From Lachnospiraceae bacterium (GTDB lineage Bacteria; Bacillota; Clostridia; Lachnospirales; Lachnospiraceae): 40,092 nucleotides of DNA. Every line of letters begins with the position of its first letter. The first letter of the stretch is position 1. Shown here one piece after another: positions 7,692 to 15,974 of this stretch. A model generated the notes under the pieces. That model was given only the letters and a program-made list of their open reading frames with translations. It did no database searches and had not been told where the DNA came from. A program made the translations under genes and the position numbers. The stretch lies in NCBI GenBank assembly GCA_021771755.1, contig JAETOL010000031.1:1-40092 (forward strand), read 5' to 3'.

Positions 7692-9133
7692 TTCAGATCA
7701 GCAGTTTTTTGGGAAAGAATCTGATACTGGTCCCTTCCTTTATCCTTTGCCATATAGAGGGCTTTATCTGCCAGCTGATACAGTTCCTCAAAAGAGGATT
7801 CCTCTGTCCATACCGCAACTCCCATAGATGCACTTATGGCAACGTTTCTCGTTCCTGTGCCATAGGTGCATCTGAGGACGCGGTTGATTTTTTCAGCACA
7901 AATATGAACGGAAGACACATCCTTTACATTTTTGATAAACAATACAAATTCATCTCCGCCCAGTCTTCCGGCCAGGTCTGTCTCCCGGATCACAGCTCTG
8001 AGCTTTCGTCCACACTCTTTCAATATCTGATCCCCTGTCATATGTCCAAGCGTATCATTTGCCAGCTTAAAATAATCCAGATCCAGCAGAAACAATGCCG
8101 ATACTTTTCCATCGTCTGGATGCTTCCCATCTTTTATGCATCTGACGCACTCCCTTACAAAGTATTCTCTGTTATACAGTCCGGTAAGAGAATCTGTCTG
8201 ACTTTTTACGCGGATTTCCTCCATCCTCTGTTCCTGTACCATCTGCTCATTATAATCTTCCAGAAAACCGATCACTCTTTCCTGACTGACTGTTTTGATG
8301 TGGATCTTATGGTAATCCCACTTCTCATTTATTTTAAATTTAAAAACGACCGGTTCCATTTTCTGCCCTGTGGTCAGATGATCAAATATCTCTTTGTATG
8401 TCGGATATTCTCCGGAAGTAATCCGTCCACGGGCAAGCATGTTTTCCGGCATATAATAATCAATTTCCCGGACCAGGATTTCTTCTGCGCCTGTATTTCT
8501 GTATATCGTCAATGTATTATCTGAAAAATTGATTTCAAAAGGAATATCATTTGTATGCTTTACTACCATAATTCTGGAGATCGAAGCATGTCCCCAGATC
8601 ACGCCTTCCACTCTATTGTCCCGGTAAAACGGAACAGCTAAAAGCATGATATCAGAAACATTCATCACATTTGAAATATATTTCTGTTTGTTCCGGATTT
8701 CTCTGAACATTTTGTCATCATTCAGTTTTTCTCTTTTTCCCGTATTGTCCAGACTGTTTCCTTCCAGATCGGATATTCCCACTTTTTCAAACCCAAATTT
8801 CTTTTGGATATCATTCAGATAGCCCACAGACTTTTCATCCTGAACATCATCCGTCTGGAGAAATAAACGCTGACTGGAATCTAATGCTGCCTGCAGGTTT
8901 TCAATCTCCGTACTGATCAGTTTGGTAACAAAACCGGAGGTGGATCTTACCTGCTCCATGTCTTTTTCCAGCAGCAAGCCATATATCTTATTAAAATTAA
9001 TGGTAAATGCAATAAAAATCACAAGCATCATATCACAGAAACAGCTCCGATGCCGATCATCCTTTTCCATTTTTCTTCTGACTTCCTGTCTTTTTTCTTC
9101 ATCCTGCTCACCTGACAGTCTCCCTGTTTCCAT
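7679..9133 (-). CDS. Membrane-anchored diguanylate cyclase (GGDEF)
   Basis: A 484-residue protein making cyclic di-GMP from two GTP. A single clear membrane segment (about residues 32-55) is followed by about 220 residues resembling an extracellular Cache-type sensor and a short linker. The C-terminal GGDEF domain starts near SLTGLYNREYF (about 320) and keeps the catalytic RLGGDEFVLF motif. RETD five residues before GGDEF is the RxxD inhibitory site, so product inhibition is expected. No EAL or HD-GYP domain is fused. AGGAG stands about 11 bases before the start. An outer-cell signal, unknown, probably sets its activity. The 3' end overlaps the M32 gene on the other strand by 13 bases. Confidence 0.9.
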   Translation of the reverse strand: METGRLSGEQDEEKRQEVRRKMEKDDRHRSCFCDMMLVIFIAFTINFNKIYGLLLEKDMEQVRSTSGFVTKLISTEIENLQAALDSSQRLFLQTDDVQDEKSVGYLNDIQKKFGFEKVGISDLEGNSLDNTGKREKLNDDKMFREIRNKQKYISNVMNVSDIMLLAVPFYRDNRVEGVIWGHASISRIMVVKHTNDIPFEINFSDNTLTIYRNTGAEEILVREIDYYMPENMLARGRITSGEYPTYKEIFDHLTTGQKMEPVVFKFKINEKWDYHKIHIKTVSQERVIGFLEDYNEQMVQEQRMEEIRVKSQTDSLTGLYNREYFVRECVRCIKDGKHPDDGKVSALFLLDLDYFKLANDTLGHMTGDQILKECGRKLRAVIRETDLAGRLGGDEFVLFIKNVKDVSSVHICAEKINRVLRCTYGTGTRNVAISASMGVAVWTEESSFEELYQLADKALYMAKDKGRDQYQILSQKTADLNQKE

Positions 9134-9155
9134 TGTTTTCGTTTCTCCTGTTATT

Positions 9156-9184
9156 ACTGTACCTGATTTGTCACCATTTTACAA
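9156..9184 (-). promoter_or_regulatory. Probable promoter of the diguanylate cyclase gene
   Basis: Minus-strand TTGTAA (9184-9179), 17 bases, TACAGT (9161-9156), about 25 bases before the start codon. Both boxes deviate from consensus, so activity is probably low. Confidence 0.5.
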
Positions 9185-9231
9185 TGACTCATATTAAGTT
9201 TTCTTTCTTCTGTTTTTTTATGCTGAGATAA

Positions 9232-9315
9232 TTGTAAGAACTCTTTTTTTGTGCTATGATATGTCCATATTGATTCTTCACCTGTTCACAGCAGTACATC
9301 ACTGCTCCTGAACAG
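9232..9315 (+). promoter_or_regulatory. Promoter and leader hairpin of the broken sulfhydrylase gene
   Basis: TTGTAA (9232-9237), 17 bases, TATGAT (9255-9260). The leader then forms a hairpin at 9282-9315: CTGTTCA with TGAACAG, and inside it AGCAGT with ACTGCT around a five-base loop. No T run follows, so it is not a terminator. It does not resemble the SAM-I, SAM-II or S-box riboswitches expected before methionine genes. Confidence 0.5.
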
Positions 9316-9342
9316 AATCCAGCATACAGAAAGGACAAAATC

Positions 9343-10466
9343 ATGAGCGATTACAGACTGGAAACCAAATGCCTCCACGCAGGCTATACTCCTGCCAAAG
9401 GAGAACCGTGCGCGCTCCCTATCTATCAGAGCACCACGTTTAAATACGATACCACCGATGAAATGGGACAGCTTTTTGATCTGAAAGCGGAAGGATATTT
9501 TTATACCCGTCTTCAGAATCCCACCAACGATGCCGTAGCTGCCAAGATTGCAGAGCTTGAAGGCGGTGTTGCCGCACTTCTTACCTCTTCCGGACAGGCT
9601 GCCAATTTCTACGCTGTCTTTAACATCTGTGAAGCCGGAGATCATATCGTTGCGGCTTCCACAATCTATGGCGGAACCTTCAATCTTCTTGCAGTCACCT
9701 TTAAAAAGCTTGGAATCGAATGTACTTTTGTGGATACCGATTCTTCTGCTGAAGAAATTGCAGCTGCTTTCCGCCCCAATACCAAGGCACTTTTTGCAGA
9801 GACCATCGCCAATCCGGCACTGGTTGTTCTGGATATCGAAAAATATGCAAAGGTTGCCCATAAACACGGAGTACCGCTGATCGTAGACAACACCTTTGCC
9901 ACTCCTGTCAACTGCCGCCCATTTGAGTGGGGCGCTGACATTGTCACCCATTCCACAACCAAATATATGGACGGACACGGTCTGCAGGTAGGCGGCGCCA
10001 TCATTGACAGCGGCAATTTAACTGCTTCCTGCTGAATATCGGACTGGAAACCCTTCCTCTGCGTATGGAGCGTCACTGTTTCAACGCACAGAAAACAGCA
10101 GAATTCCTTGCTTCCCACGAAAAAGTTTCCAGAGTGATCTTCCCGGGACTTCCGGGAGATAAATATCATGCACTTGCAGAAAAATATCTTCCTAACGGCT
10201 CCTGCGGCGTTATTTCCTTTGAACTAGAGGGTGGACGCGAGGCAGCTGTACGTTTCATGGACAGCCTGGAAATGGCTAATATCTGCACGCATGTGGCTGC
10301 ATCCAAAACTATGGTTCTTCATCCGGCAAGCCATACACACCGCCAGATGAATGACGAACAGCTGAGAGAAGCAGGCGTTTCTCCGGGAATGATCCGTCTT
10401 TCTGTAGGAATCGAGCACATTGACGATATCCTGGCAGATCTTGAAAAAGCTTTGAAAAATGCATAA
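9343..10466 (+). pseudogene. metY: O-acetylhomoserine sulfhydrylase, broken by an internal deletion with frameshift
   Basis: An intact enzyme (about 425 residues, PLP-dependent, makes homocysteine from O-acetylhomoserine and sulfide) would span this region. The first 227 codons are normal, with YQSTTFKYDT, LTSSGQAANFYA and the PLP-lysine motif HSTTKYMDGHG. The frame then ends in a stop at 10033-10035. The family sequence resumes in another frame at FLLNIGLETLPLRMERHC (from about 10024) and continues to 10466 with VLHPASHTHRQM and IRLSVGIEHIDDIL. Compared with the family, about 50 residues between SGNF and NAFLLN are missing. So a deletion of roughly 150-160 bases, not a multiple of three, has removed part of the active-site domain. 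Promoter and terminator remain, and the rest shows little decay, so the loss looks recent. A sequencing or assembly error cannot be excluded. Confidence 0.85.
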
Positions 10467-10473
10467 AAAATAA

Positions 10474-10536
10474 CAAAAAAAGGACCGCCAGCCGCTGTAA
10501 ACATACAGCCTGTTCCCTGCTGACGGTTCTTTTTTT
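10474..10536. terminator. Bidirectional terminator
   Basis: GGACCGCCAGC (10482-10492) pairs with GCTGACGGTTC (10519-10529), with G-T pairs and one mismatch, flanked by an A run (10475-10481) and a T run (10530-10536). It serves the plus-strand sulfhydrylase remnant and the minus-strand 3D-domain gene, whose stop codon touches it. Confidence 0.75.
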
Positions 10537-11593
10537 ACTGGATCAGATAAACATCCGTGTAATAAACGCCCTTGGACTCTCCCTCTTCATGCGTTGCCAC
10601 ATAAATATCAATGCAGTTGGTCTTAATGGCGCCTCCGCAGTCTTCTGCCACATAAACCTGACCGTTGATCACCACCTGGCTGCCATAGGGAATCTGGGAC
10701 GGATCCACTGCAATGGTATGATTGGTCGTTGCAGTCACACCGGTAGATGTGATACCGTTTGCCCAGGGGCCGCAGCAGATACTGCACGGACAGTAGTGGG
10801 TGATCCGGAATTTTCCCAGCGGTTTGAGATTTGCATCAGAGGAAGCCGCAACCGGAGTTCCCACAAGAACACCATTTTCCTCATTTACAGTAGTCCCCGC
10901 CTCTATCGCTTCTGCAAAAACGCCCTCTCCGCTGCTTTTATGAAGCGTGCCTGCATTCAGTTCTTTATCAATACTGGCGTCTGCCGTCTGTACGGATTCC
11001 GGAAGATCCAGTACACTGGTAGGAATGTACCCGGTCTGTTCTTCTCCGCTTTCATCCTGATAGACGATACGGCTCCATACCTCATTGACAGTTCCGGTAC
11101 GCTTCACCTCATCCAGTTCCAGAACCTCTCCTACCACTTCACCGTCCTTACGCCCCGGATAATCCAGAATACTGCAGTCAGTCCTGACTTCTGCCTGGTC
11201 CTCTATGGGTTGGATCTGGATATCGTCGCTGAGCATCTGGTTCTGTATGTAGCCATTCACTTTATTGCCGTCTCGTTCCAAAGAGATTTTGCTCCAGTTG
11301 TTGTCACAGACTGCACTTCTCACAACTTCTTCTCCCAGACCTGCCTGAGCCAGCTCCGCTCCGTTTTCGCCGGGGGTTGCACGTATCACCGCAGTCTTTG
11401 CCGTTACATATAAACGATCACTGCAGGCAGCTACCTTTACTGTATTGCCGCTTCCATCATCTGTAGAAAAAATCTGTACGGTTTTTCCATCTGTCTCTGT
11501 TACCGTCTGATAATCTGTCACTCCTGCGTACACCGGAATCCCCTGCAGCACAAGAGTCGCAGCCAAACATATGGGACAGAAAATTTTTTTCAT
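10535..11593 (-). CDS. Secreted SH3-like and 3D-domain cell-wall protein
   Basis: A 352-residue exported protein. A signal peptide covers about residues 1-23 (hydrophobic LAATLVLQG core, cleavage after VYA). Residues about 60-200 contain two bacterial SH3-like repeats (LYVTAKTAVIRATPGENG and the second ending TGYIPTSVLDLP). The C-terminal 3D domain, a double-psi barrel related to lytic transglycosylases, runs from ITHYCPCSICCG to the end, with the acidic residues in TIAVDPSQIPYG, VAEDCGGAIK and NCIDIYVATHEEG. Role is probably peptidoglycan remodelling at the cell surface. GAGGTG is 7 bases before ATG. The neighbour at 11750 on the other strand is also a wall enzyme, and they share a divergent intergenic region. 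Confidence 0.87.
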   Translation of the reverse strand: MKKIFCPICLAATLVLQGIPVYAGVTDYQTVTETDGKTVQIFSTDDGSGNTVKVAACSDRLYVTAKTAVIRATPGENGAELAQAGLGEEVVRSAVCDNNWSKISLERDGNKVNGYIQNQMLSDDIQIQPIEDQAEVRTDCSILDYPGRKDGEVVGEVLELDEVKRTGTVNEVWSRIVYQDESGEEQTGYIPTSVLDLPESVQTADASIDKELNAGTLHKSSGEGVFAEAIEAGTTVNEENGVLVGTPVAASSDANLKPLGKFRITHYCPCSICCGPWANGITSTGVTATTNHTIAVDPSQIPYGSQVVINGQVYVAEDCGGAIKTNCIDIYVATHEEGESKGVYYTDVYLIQ

Positions 11594-11635
11594 ATAAATG
11601 CACCTCTTTCATGCTGATCGTCACATTTCCATAAA

Positions 11636-11664
11636 ATCATAACATATGAAAAACACTTTTTCAA
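11636..11664 (-). promoter_or_regulatory. Promoter of the 3D-domain protein gene
   Basis: Minus-strand TTGAAA (11664-11659), 17 bases, TATGAT (11641-11636), about 40 bases before the start codon. Confidence 0.65.
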
Positions 11665-11714
11665 TTTTCTGCAGACAGTTCACTGTTTTTTTAGATTTTT
11701 TTATCATTCTTCCC

Positions 11715-11743
11715 TTTTCAAAAAACACCTTTCCCTGTACAAT
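11715..11743 (+). promoter_or_regulatory. Possible leaderless promoter of the lysozyme-fold gene
   Basis: TTTTCA (11715-11720), 17 bases, TACAAT (11738-11743). The gene's ATG begins at 11750, seven bases after the -10 box, where transcription would start. No purine-rich ribosome-binding site precedes the ATG. Confidence 0.45.
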
Positions 11744-11749
11744 GGATTT

Positions 11750-12460
11750 ATGAATACACAAAAGACAATCCCCTCAAAAATACAACCAGACAACCTTTCC
11801 GGGAAGGAAAGACTGGCTCTCCGCCGGAAACGTCTCCGCCAGAAGCAGGTGCGGCGTCAGAAGCTTCTCCTTGTCGTATTGGGCGCTTTTTTTCTGACCG
11901 GAATTTTTATTGTAAGCTTTTTTATCCGCCAGAAGCATCCGGAACAGTTTTCCATTAATTCTGCCTGTGAATCTTATCGTTCCCATGTAGAAAGCGTTTC
12001 TGCCCAGTATGAGATGTCCGAATACACAGATCTGATTCTTGCCCTTATGATGCAGGAAAGCTCCGGCCGGGGTCCGGATGTCCTTCAGTCCTCTGAAGGC
12101 GCCTATAACAAAAAATATCCGCAGGTTCCCAATGGAATACAGGATACAGACTATTCCATTGCATGTGGAATACAGGAATTAAAATATGCCATGGACAAAG
12201 CAGGCGTCACCGGTCCAACAGATATGCCAAGGATCCGCCTTGCCCTTCAGGGCTACAATTTTGGTGCAGACGCGTATTTCTCTTATCTGGAAAAGAACGG
12301 GATTTCCACCTGGTCGGAAGCATCTTCGGAAGCTTTCGCGCAGATGGCAAGCGGAAATACACCACGGTCAGAAGATAATCCGCTGTATGCCACTGCCGGG
12401 CCCTGGGACTATGGAGATCAGAAATATCCGGAACATGTATTAAGATATTATCATCCATAA
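11750..12460 (+). CDS. Membrane-anchored CwlT-like lysozyme-fold protein
   Basis: A 236-residue protein. A very basic N-terminus (about residues 19-40) precedes one membrane segment (LLLVVLGAFFLTGIFIVSFF, about 40-59), placing the rest outside the cell. The outer part matches the lysozyme-like domain of CwlT-type enzymes: SEYTDLILALMMQESSGRG, with the catalytic glutamate in MMQESSG near residue 103, SIACGIQELKYAMDKAG, and LALQGYNFGADAYFSYL. Such domains cut the glycan strand of peptidoglycan and often accompany conjugation machinery, but none is in view here. The NlpC/P60 half of full CwlT is absent. The start choice is forced because the membrane anchor lies at the N-terminus; no ribosome-binding site is visible. 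Confidence 0.82.
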   Translation: MNTQKTIPSKIQPDNLSGKERLALRRKRLRQKQVRRQKLLLVVLGAFFLTGIFIVSFFIRQKHPEQFSINSACESYRSHVESVSAQYEMSEYTDLILALMMQESSGRGPDVLQSSEGAYNKKYPQVPNGIQDTDYSIACGIQELKYAMDKAGVTGPTDMPRIRLALQGYNFGADAYFSYLEKNGISTWSEASSEAFAQMASGNTPRSEDNPLYATAGPWDYGDQKYPEHVLRYYHP

Positions 12461-12477
12461 ACTCTTTGTACATCAGA

Positions 12478-12507
12478 AAAGGGAAAACCGCCATGGGTTT
12501 TCCCTTT
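12478..12507. terminator. Hairpin between convergent genes, probable terminator
   Basis: A perfect 12-bp stem, AAAGGGAAAACC with GGTTTTCCCTTT, and a six-base loop (12490-12495). It is between the ends of the lysozyme-fold gene (+) and the DUF5107 gene (-). No long T run follows on either strand beyond the stem, so efficiency is uncertain. Confidence 0.6.
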
Positions 12508-12521
12508 CCTGCTGTACAGGC

Positions 12522-15500
12522 TTATAAAAGTCTTTCTTTCGCATCTCTTAAATAAATCCTTGCATTCAGGTGATGAGGATCTAATTTTAAAGTTTCCCCA
12601 AAATAGTAAGCTGCTTTTTCCATATTTTTCAGTCCCAGATTTCCAAGACCCATCAGATAATAGCAGTGCGCCTTGTTCTTTTGGGTAAGATCTTCTTCAA
12701 AAATCTGGAGATCCGGATAGGAAACTGCAAAATAATCCATTTTTGCTTCATCGTAAATATGTGCTTCTCCATAGCTGATCAGTTTCTGGAATCTGGATTT
12801 GGACGGAGTACTCTTATGAAGCTTCTCCAGCGCAAATCCCTGATACATGATCATATCTGCCGGCTGATCATAATAAAACATCATTCCTGCAGGCTCGTCT
12901 GTGCCCACTACAGCCTGCTCCAGAAGCTGTTCTGCACATTCTTTCTTTCCAAGAGCTTCTTTTACCAGCGCGAGATAGTAGTTGATATGGTTGTCCTTGG
13001 TTCCCTCCAGTTTTCCTTCTCCAAGATTTTCCGGATAAACCAGTGCCTTTTCCAGAAGTTCTTCTGAAGTTTCATACTTTTCTTCTGCAAGGGCTTTTTT
13101 TGCCATTCCTACCAGTGCAGTGGTATACTGGGTCGTTGCCTTTCCTTCCCCGCCTTCCCATGGATGGAATTTTCTTCCCATCAGAAGCTCATAGGCGGTT
13201 TCGTATTCACCTGTAAAGTTTTTGAGAGTGATATATTCAATAAACAGATCGTCTCTCTTTACGAAGGTTTCCTTATGTTTCTCATAAAAAGCAAGTCTGT
13301 CCTCTGCAGACATTTTTAATTTCTTATACAGCTGATCAAGCTCCAGGAATACTCTTGCATCGGAAGGATCCAGTGCAAACGCTTTTTCCAGAACAAGGCG
13401 GGCGCGGCTGGGATCATTGACTTTATTGTAATATACAAGAGCAAGATTACGAAGAGTGGTCGGGTATTCCGGATCCAGCCCGGCAGCCTTTTCCCAGTTT
13501 TCCTGTGCTTCCTGATACTGACGCTTGTCATACCAGATATTTCCGAGATAGTAATAAGCTTTCGGACACTGCGGAGTTACTTCTGCCGCCATTTGCAGTA
13601 CATGGATATCCTCCAGTCGATTCGGGAAGCAGCAATAGGGGTCTGCTTTGTCTGCAAGACAGAACATCTCTTCTGCAGCCTCGATATCTCCCATCTTTTT
13701 AAGGGCAGCGCCGCGATAGTAGTAAAGCATCGGCCACTGTGCGTCACAGATATTCAGTATTTCCAGCGCTTCCTGATAAAATCCGCCTTCCATATAATCG
13801 ATGGCTGCCTGGATAAAGTTCTGATGGAAGTTTCTCATTTGCGCTTTCAGATATTCTTTTTTGTTTTCCTTCTCATCAGGATCTGCCAGAAGAATTTCTT
13901 CGTAAGAAGACACATAGTCAAAGCAGTCGATCTGCAGGCTTTCTGCAATCCATTTCTCTGCTTTTTCTGTTTCTCCCAGTTTTCTGAGGATAGCCGCTTT
14001 CAGCCCTCTTGCCTTAATGTTATGACTGTTTTTCACCAGTCCTTTTTCAATCAGCTCGAGAGCAAGTCTGTATTCTTTTTTTATGGATGCGATCGCCGCC
14101 AGGAAATAGAAGGACATTTCCTGCTGCTCGTTTGTCCAGGTTGCTTTAAAGAATGCATCGTATGCCTCGTCATATCGTTCCTGATAAAAGAGAGTCAGAC
14201 CCAGATCATAATACGCTTCACTGTTATATGGATTCGGGTTTTTCCAGGTCATTCTCTTTAATGCCCTGCGGAAATATTTTTCGCTTTCTTTCAGCTGTCC
14301 CCTTCTGAAAAGAAGCATTCCATAAGCAGTATTCAGACGGATATCTCCCTCATCTCTTTTCAGACCTTCCAGATAATATGGATCCGGAAGATAGGTAGCA
14401 TGACGATACTGTTCAATATGCTGTCCTGTCAGATATAATTCTTCGCAGGTAAGGATTTCTTCCGGATCCTTTGCTGCTTCTGCCGGTTTTGGAAGTTCCG
14501 GGATTTTTTCTTCCAGAGGTGTAAAGCTGACAAGTTCTTTTCCCTGTGCATTCACAACACGAACTGTCAGATCTGTCTTCTTTTCTGCGGAAACCGGAAT
14601 TTCTTTTTCATAAATTTTTACCGGTGAAATATCTGTTGTATCGCAGAAAACCTTCTCTCCTGATTTTTCCAGATAGACACTTACGTCTTTTTCTTCTCCT
14701 GTGGTATATACACAGACAGATACTTTTCCATCCTCAATTTCCATGTTTACCATAGCGTCGATGGAGGCGTTCTTTACATAGCCAACCTTTTTGTAAGGCA
14801 TAAAATACTGCTTAAAGGTTTTTTCCTCAAAAGGCTTCAGCCAGGTAAAGTCAGGCTGGTTATCTGTATAAACGCCAGTCATCAGTTCTATGTACGGACC
14901 GTCCTCATCTGTAAGATTGCGGTCCCATGCTTTTCCAAAATCACCGCAGCCCCAGGTCCACTGTTTTTTGCCCGGAGAGATATGATGATCCGCCACATGA
15001 AGAATACCTGCTTCTTTCCCGTAGTCATAGCCTCCCACAAAATCAAACTCTGACTTTTCCGCCATGTAGGAAGTCGGCACCGGGATATTTTTATATCTGG
15101 AAATATCTACGCCTTCACTGTAGTCATGTTTATAATAAACTCCGGTGGCAATCGGGAATTTCGATACGTCTCTCTTGCCATGATCCATCACAGCATGGAC
15201 ATCCGGCGGAAATACAGACTGTGTGTTGTCATTTACCGGAACTGCCGGATTTGCCCACCAGAGGAAAGTCTGAGGCATCGGAGTCCGGTTGTAAAGCTGT
15301 CCGCGGATTTCAATATATGCCTTGTCCGGATAAAGCGTAAAGGATGCAATTCCCTTTGTTCCGTACATCTGATCCACATCATTGACCATAACAGTTTTGC
15401 TTCCGTCCTCATGGTCAGAAACTGCATAATCTACAGGGAGATATGTAGTCGGTCTGTGATGCTGCGGCCAGTTGAACTCAATACCGCCGGAGATCCAGGG

Positions 15501-15824
15501 TCCGGTGAGTCCCACCAGAGCCGGTTTGATCACATGATTGTAGTATACAAAATCATAATCATTTGTTTTATCATAGGCTCTTAAAATCCTTCCTCCAAGC
15601 TGGGGCAGGATTGTAACACGAATATACTGATTCTCCAGGATCACAGCCTTCCATGCTTTGTCAATCTTTTCGTCCCGGATCTTTTCTGTAACAGGATACG
15701 GATAAACTCTTCCCGAACTTCCCTGATAAACACGTTTTTCAGAAAAAATAGGATTTTTTTCTGCTTCTCCTATTTCATATGTTGGAAGAATCAACTCTTC
15801 TTCCCAAACCTTTACCTCGTTCAT
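12522..15824 (-). CDS. DUF5107 domain protein with long TPR tail
   Basis: A 1100-residue cytoplasmic protein with no signal peptide. The first 350 residues are a DUF5107 domain, which resembles the beta-sandwich of carbohydrate mutarotases and glycosidase-like proteins (VTILPQLGGRILRAYDK near 90 and GPWISGGIEFNWPQHH near 130, aromatic-rich). A short beta-type linker reaches about residue 480. The rest is at least eight TPR-type helical repeats, for example EAYYDLGLTLFYQERYDEAY, KAYYYLGNIWYDKRQYQEAQ and CYYLMGLGNLGLKNMEKAAYY. GGGAGG is 6 bases before ATG. An AraC regulator lies divergently 150 bases away, the common partner of such genes, implying control by a sugar-like ligand. Its chemical activity is not established; carbohydrate processing is inference. 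Confidence 0.82.
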   Translation of the reverse strand: MNEVKVWEEELILPTYEIGEAEKNPIFSEKRVYQGSSGRVYPYPVTEKIRDEKIDKAWKAVILENQYIRVTILPQLGGRILRAYDKTNDYDFVYYNHVIKPALVGLTGPWISGGIEFNWPQHHRPTTYLPVDYAVSDHEDGSKTVMVNDVDQMYGTKGIASFTLYPDKAYIEIRGQLYNRTPMPQTFLWWANPAVPVNDNTQSVFPPDVHAVMDHGKRDVSKFPIATGVYYKHDYSEGVDISRYKNIPVPTSYMAEKSEFDFVGGYDYGKEAGILHVADHHISPGKKQWTWGCGDFGKAWDRNLTDEDGPYIELMTGVYTDNQPDFTWLKPFEEKTFKQYFMPYKKVGYVKNASIDAMVNMEIEDGKVSVCVYTTGEEKDVSVYLEKSGEKVFCDTTDISPVKIYEKEIPVSAEKKTDLTVRVVNAQGKELVSFTPLEEKIPELPKPAEAAKDPEEILTCEELYLTGQHIEQYRHATYLPDPYYLEGLKRDEGDIRLNTAYGMLLFRRGQLKESEKYFRRALKRMTWKNPNPYNSEAYYDLGLTLFYQERYDEAYDAFFKATWTNEQQEMSFYFLAAIASIKKEYRLALELIEKGLVKNSHNIKARGLKAAILRKLGETEKAEKWIAESLQIDCFDYVSSYEEILLADPDEKENKKEYLKAQMRNFHQNFIQAAIDYMEGGFYQEALEILNICDAQWPMLYYYRGAALKKMGDIEAAEEMFCLADKADPYCCFPNRLEDIHVLQMAAEVTPQCPKAYYYLGNIWYDKRQYQEAQENWEKAAGLDPEYPTTLRNLALVYYNKVNDPSRARLVLEKAFALDPSDARVFLELDQLYKKLKMSAEDRLAFYEKHKETFVKRDDLFIEYITLKNFTGEYETAYELLMGRKFHPWEGGEGKATTQYTTALVGMAKKALAEEKYETSEELLEKALVYPENLGEGKLEGTKDNHINYYLALVKEALGKKECAEQLLEQAVVGTDEPAGMMFYYDQPADMIMYQGFALEKLHKSTPSKSRFQKLISYGEAHIYDEAKMDYFAVSYPDLQIFEEDLTQKNKAHCYYLMGLGNLGLKNMEKAAYYFGETLKLDPHHLNARIYLRDAKERLL

Positions 15825-15974
15825 AGTTACCTCCCATACATTTTTATTGCTTTGACTTTATGTTTTTGATATTATAATTATACCAGTCTCTTTCCTGTGA
15901 ATCATTCATTTAACTTGCTTAAAAGTTTCAAAAAATTGCTCTATAATCTTATAAAAAGCAGAAAGGTGATCACC

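Noticed and set aside
7709-8524. A 271-codon open frame antisense to the diguanylate cyclase gene
   Set aside because: The opposite strand encodes an intact GGDEF protein; the antisense product is low-complexity and has no ribosome-binding site.
9286-9978. A 230-codon open frame antisense to the sulfhydrylase remnant
   Set aside because: The plus strand gives a precise match to the PLP enzyme family; the antisense frame has no family features.
10065-10466. A separate 133-residue gene
   Set aside because: It is the C-terminal part of the sulfhydrylase, in a different frame because of the deletion; its ATG is an internal methionine without a ribosome-binding site.
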